A stretch of DNA of 6,904 nucleotides from Candidatus Njordarchaeum guaymasense (GTDB lineage: Archaea > Asgardarchaeota > Njordarchaeia > Njordarchaeales > Njordarchaeaceae), in contig JAUQYT010000115.1 of NCBI GenBank assembly GCA_030587605.1, positions 1-6,904 on the forward strand, in the 5' to 3' direction. The stretch's first letter is position 1. The number at the start of each line of letters is the position of its first letter. Below, piece after piece: positions 6,007 to 6,904 of the stretch. Both the position numbers and the translations under genes were made by a program. The notes beneath the pieces are model-generated. The model was not told the origin of the DNA, searched no databases, and worked only from the letters and a program-made list of their open reading frames with translations.

Positions 6007-6061
6007 AACTTCACACTTACCCGACAAGGGTTCACAAGTCAACGCAAGGGATCAGTGTAAC

Positions 6062-6850
6062 CTACTCAATTGCGAGGGCGTCTTCTACGCCACTGTTTTC
6101 GATGACTATAGCCTTCAGCATATTTGCCATATGAAGTGGGTCGCTAGCTTGCCAAACGTTTCTTCCAACAGCGATGCCTGTTGCGCCTGCGTCCATAACT
6201 TCCCGAGCCTGCTTTAGGAAGTCCTTTTCAGTTTCAGTTCTTGGTCCACCGGACATGAAGACCTTGGCTTTTCCGGCGCACTTGACAGCCCACTGGAAGG
6301 ACTTCACGTCACCCGTATACTTTATCTTGACTGCATCAACGCCAATCTCAAGCCCTGCCCGCGCCGCATATGCAACAATCTCTTTCGACGTGTCGACTTT
6401 GATTTTACCGCCTCGCGGATACATCCAAGCCATGACTGGTAGATCTCTCTTGTGCGATTCCTCTACAATCTTTCCGAGTTCCTGCAACATGATGCTCTCA
6501 TATGCGCTCCCAAGGTAGACTGTGTACCCCATGGCTTTGGCGCCGAGTGAAACTGCTTCCTCCACCGAGCAGATCTGGCGGGAAACAGGTTCCCCTTCAA
6601 CCAGCTCACTCTTGGCGTTGAGCTTGACGATGAGAGGTACGCTACCATCATAGTATGCTTCCGCTATACCTTTTTGGAAGACTATTCCATTGAACTCGCC
6701 TTTAGAAGCCAACTCCATTATGAAGGATGGATCCACGGATCTCTCATCAAAGTCTCTTGGACCGTGTTCTATGCCGTGATCATACGCAAGTATCAAACCG
6801 CGTCCATTTGTCAGAAAGGCCTCCAAGGAAACATTCAAGTTGCTCATCAT
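6062..6850 (-). CDS. fba: Archaeal class I fructose-bisphosphate aldolase (DhnA family)
   Basis: This Schiff-base aldolase cleaves or forms fructose 1,6-bisphosphate; in archaea the gluconeogenic direction is often favoured. The protein has 262 residues, normal for the family. Asp24 lies in AYDHGIEHGP (22-31), VFQKGIA is at 57-63, and Trp142/Tyr144 lie in AWMYPRG. Lys175 in VKIKYTGD is the Schiff-base lysine, SGGPRTET (200-207) forms the phosphate-binding loop, and GRNVWQ is at 229-234. Asp24, Trp, Tyr and Lys match the Thermoproteus tenax enzyme with a shift of at most two residues. DHGIEHGP favours true aldolase over the related ADH synthase (aroA'), which typically has DHGVSGGP. Two adjacent ATGs (6850 and 6847) are possible starts, and a GAGGAGGAGG SD lies at 6851-6860. 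The later ATG has slightly better spacing. The gene converges on the kinase with a 55-bp gap. Confidence 0.92.
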   Translation of the reverse strand: MMSNLNVSLEAFLTNGRGLILAYDHGIEHGPRDFDERSVDPSFIMELASKGEFNGIVFQKGIAEAYYDGSVPLIVKLNAKSELVEGEPVSRQICSVEEAVSLGAKAMGYTVYLGSAYESIMLQELGKIVEESHKRDLPVMAWMYPRGGKIKVDTSKEIVAYAARAGLEIGVDAVKIKYTGDVKSFQWAVKCAGKAKVFMSGGPRTETEKDFLKQAREVMDAGATGIAVGRNVWQASDPLHMANMLKAIVIENSGVEDALAIE

Positions 6851-6860
6851 CCTCCTCCTC
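6851..6860 (-). promoter_or_regulatory. Repeated Shine-Dalgarno before the aldolase gene
   Basis: Read on the minus strand it is GAGGAGGAGG, directly abutting the first of two ATGs. The tract can pair with the 16S anti-SD in more than one register, so either ATG could be used. It implies strong translation. Confidence 0.65.
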
Positions 6861-6864
6861 TTGT

Positions 6865-6882
6865 ATCGAATGCGGATTCGGT
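6865..6882. repeat. Inverted repeat just upstream of the aldolase SD
   Basis: CGAAT (6867-6871) and ATTCG (6876-6880) flank a GCGG centre. Pairing extends to 6865/6882 through one G-T or wobble pair. It sits 4 bp upstream of the SD tract, so it could be an operator or a 5'-UTR hairpin. The promoter beyond it is cut by the window edge. Confidence 0.35.
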
Positions 6883-6904
6883 TCTATCTCACCTGACCCT
6901 GCAG

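Noticed and set aside
6007..6061. Possible bidirectional terminator (ACCC-GACAA-GGGT hairpin) between kinase and aldolase
   Set aside because: The stem has only about 4 bp and there is no poly-T tract on either strand.

Overview
The window looks archaeal. The evidence is an MtrH-type tetrahydromethanopterin methyltransferase, a three-gene set of HMG-CoA-synthase-like protein, DUF35 zinc-ribbon/OB protein and SCP2-type thiolase, and a DhnA-type archaeal class I fructose-bisphosphate aldolase. TATA-like boxes lie upstream of starts, and GTG/TTG starts are common. Composition is moderate GC with many AGA/AGG arginine codons. A lone mtrH beside CoA-ester genes would fit an uncultured Thermoproteota lineage such as Bathyarchaeia, but that placement is inference.

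Layout: (1) 1-663, minus: N-terminal 221 codons of mtrH, running off the left edge. It reads divergently from (2) 866-3500, plus: a tightly overlapping three-gene operon of HMG-CoA-synthase-like protein, DUF35 protein and thiolase. (3) 3549-4703, minus: a protein made almost wholly of 12 PBS-lyase-type HEAT repeats, convergent with the operon. (4) 4704-4965: a divergent intergenic region with a possible 48-residue winged-helix-like ORF, a TATA-like box and a near-perfect 17-bp palindrome. (5) 4966-6006, plus: a PfkB-family kinase. (6) 6062-6850, minus: a class I aldolase, convergent with the kinase. No RNA genes, CRISPR arrays or mobile elements were seen.

The most interesting point is the operon. 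In archaea this trio normally forms the acetoacetyl-CoA thiolase/HMG-CoA synthase complex of the mevalonate pathway. Here the thiolase keeps its catalytic Cys and His residues and the DUF35 protein keeps its four zinc cysteines. The synthase-like protein has lost all three catalytic residues (Glu to Leu75, Cys to Pro107, His to Thr232) while its fold and neighbours are conserved. It is best read as a non-condensing subunit, and the operon as a thiolase complex with a role other than standard HMG-CoA synthesis. The kinase and aldolase suggest sugar-phosphate metabolism, but the kinase substrate cannot be fixed from sequence.
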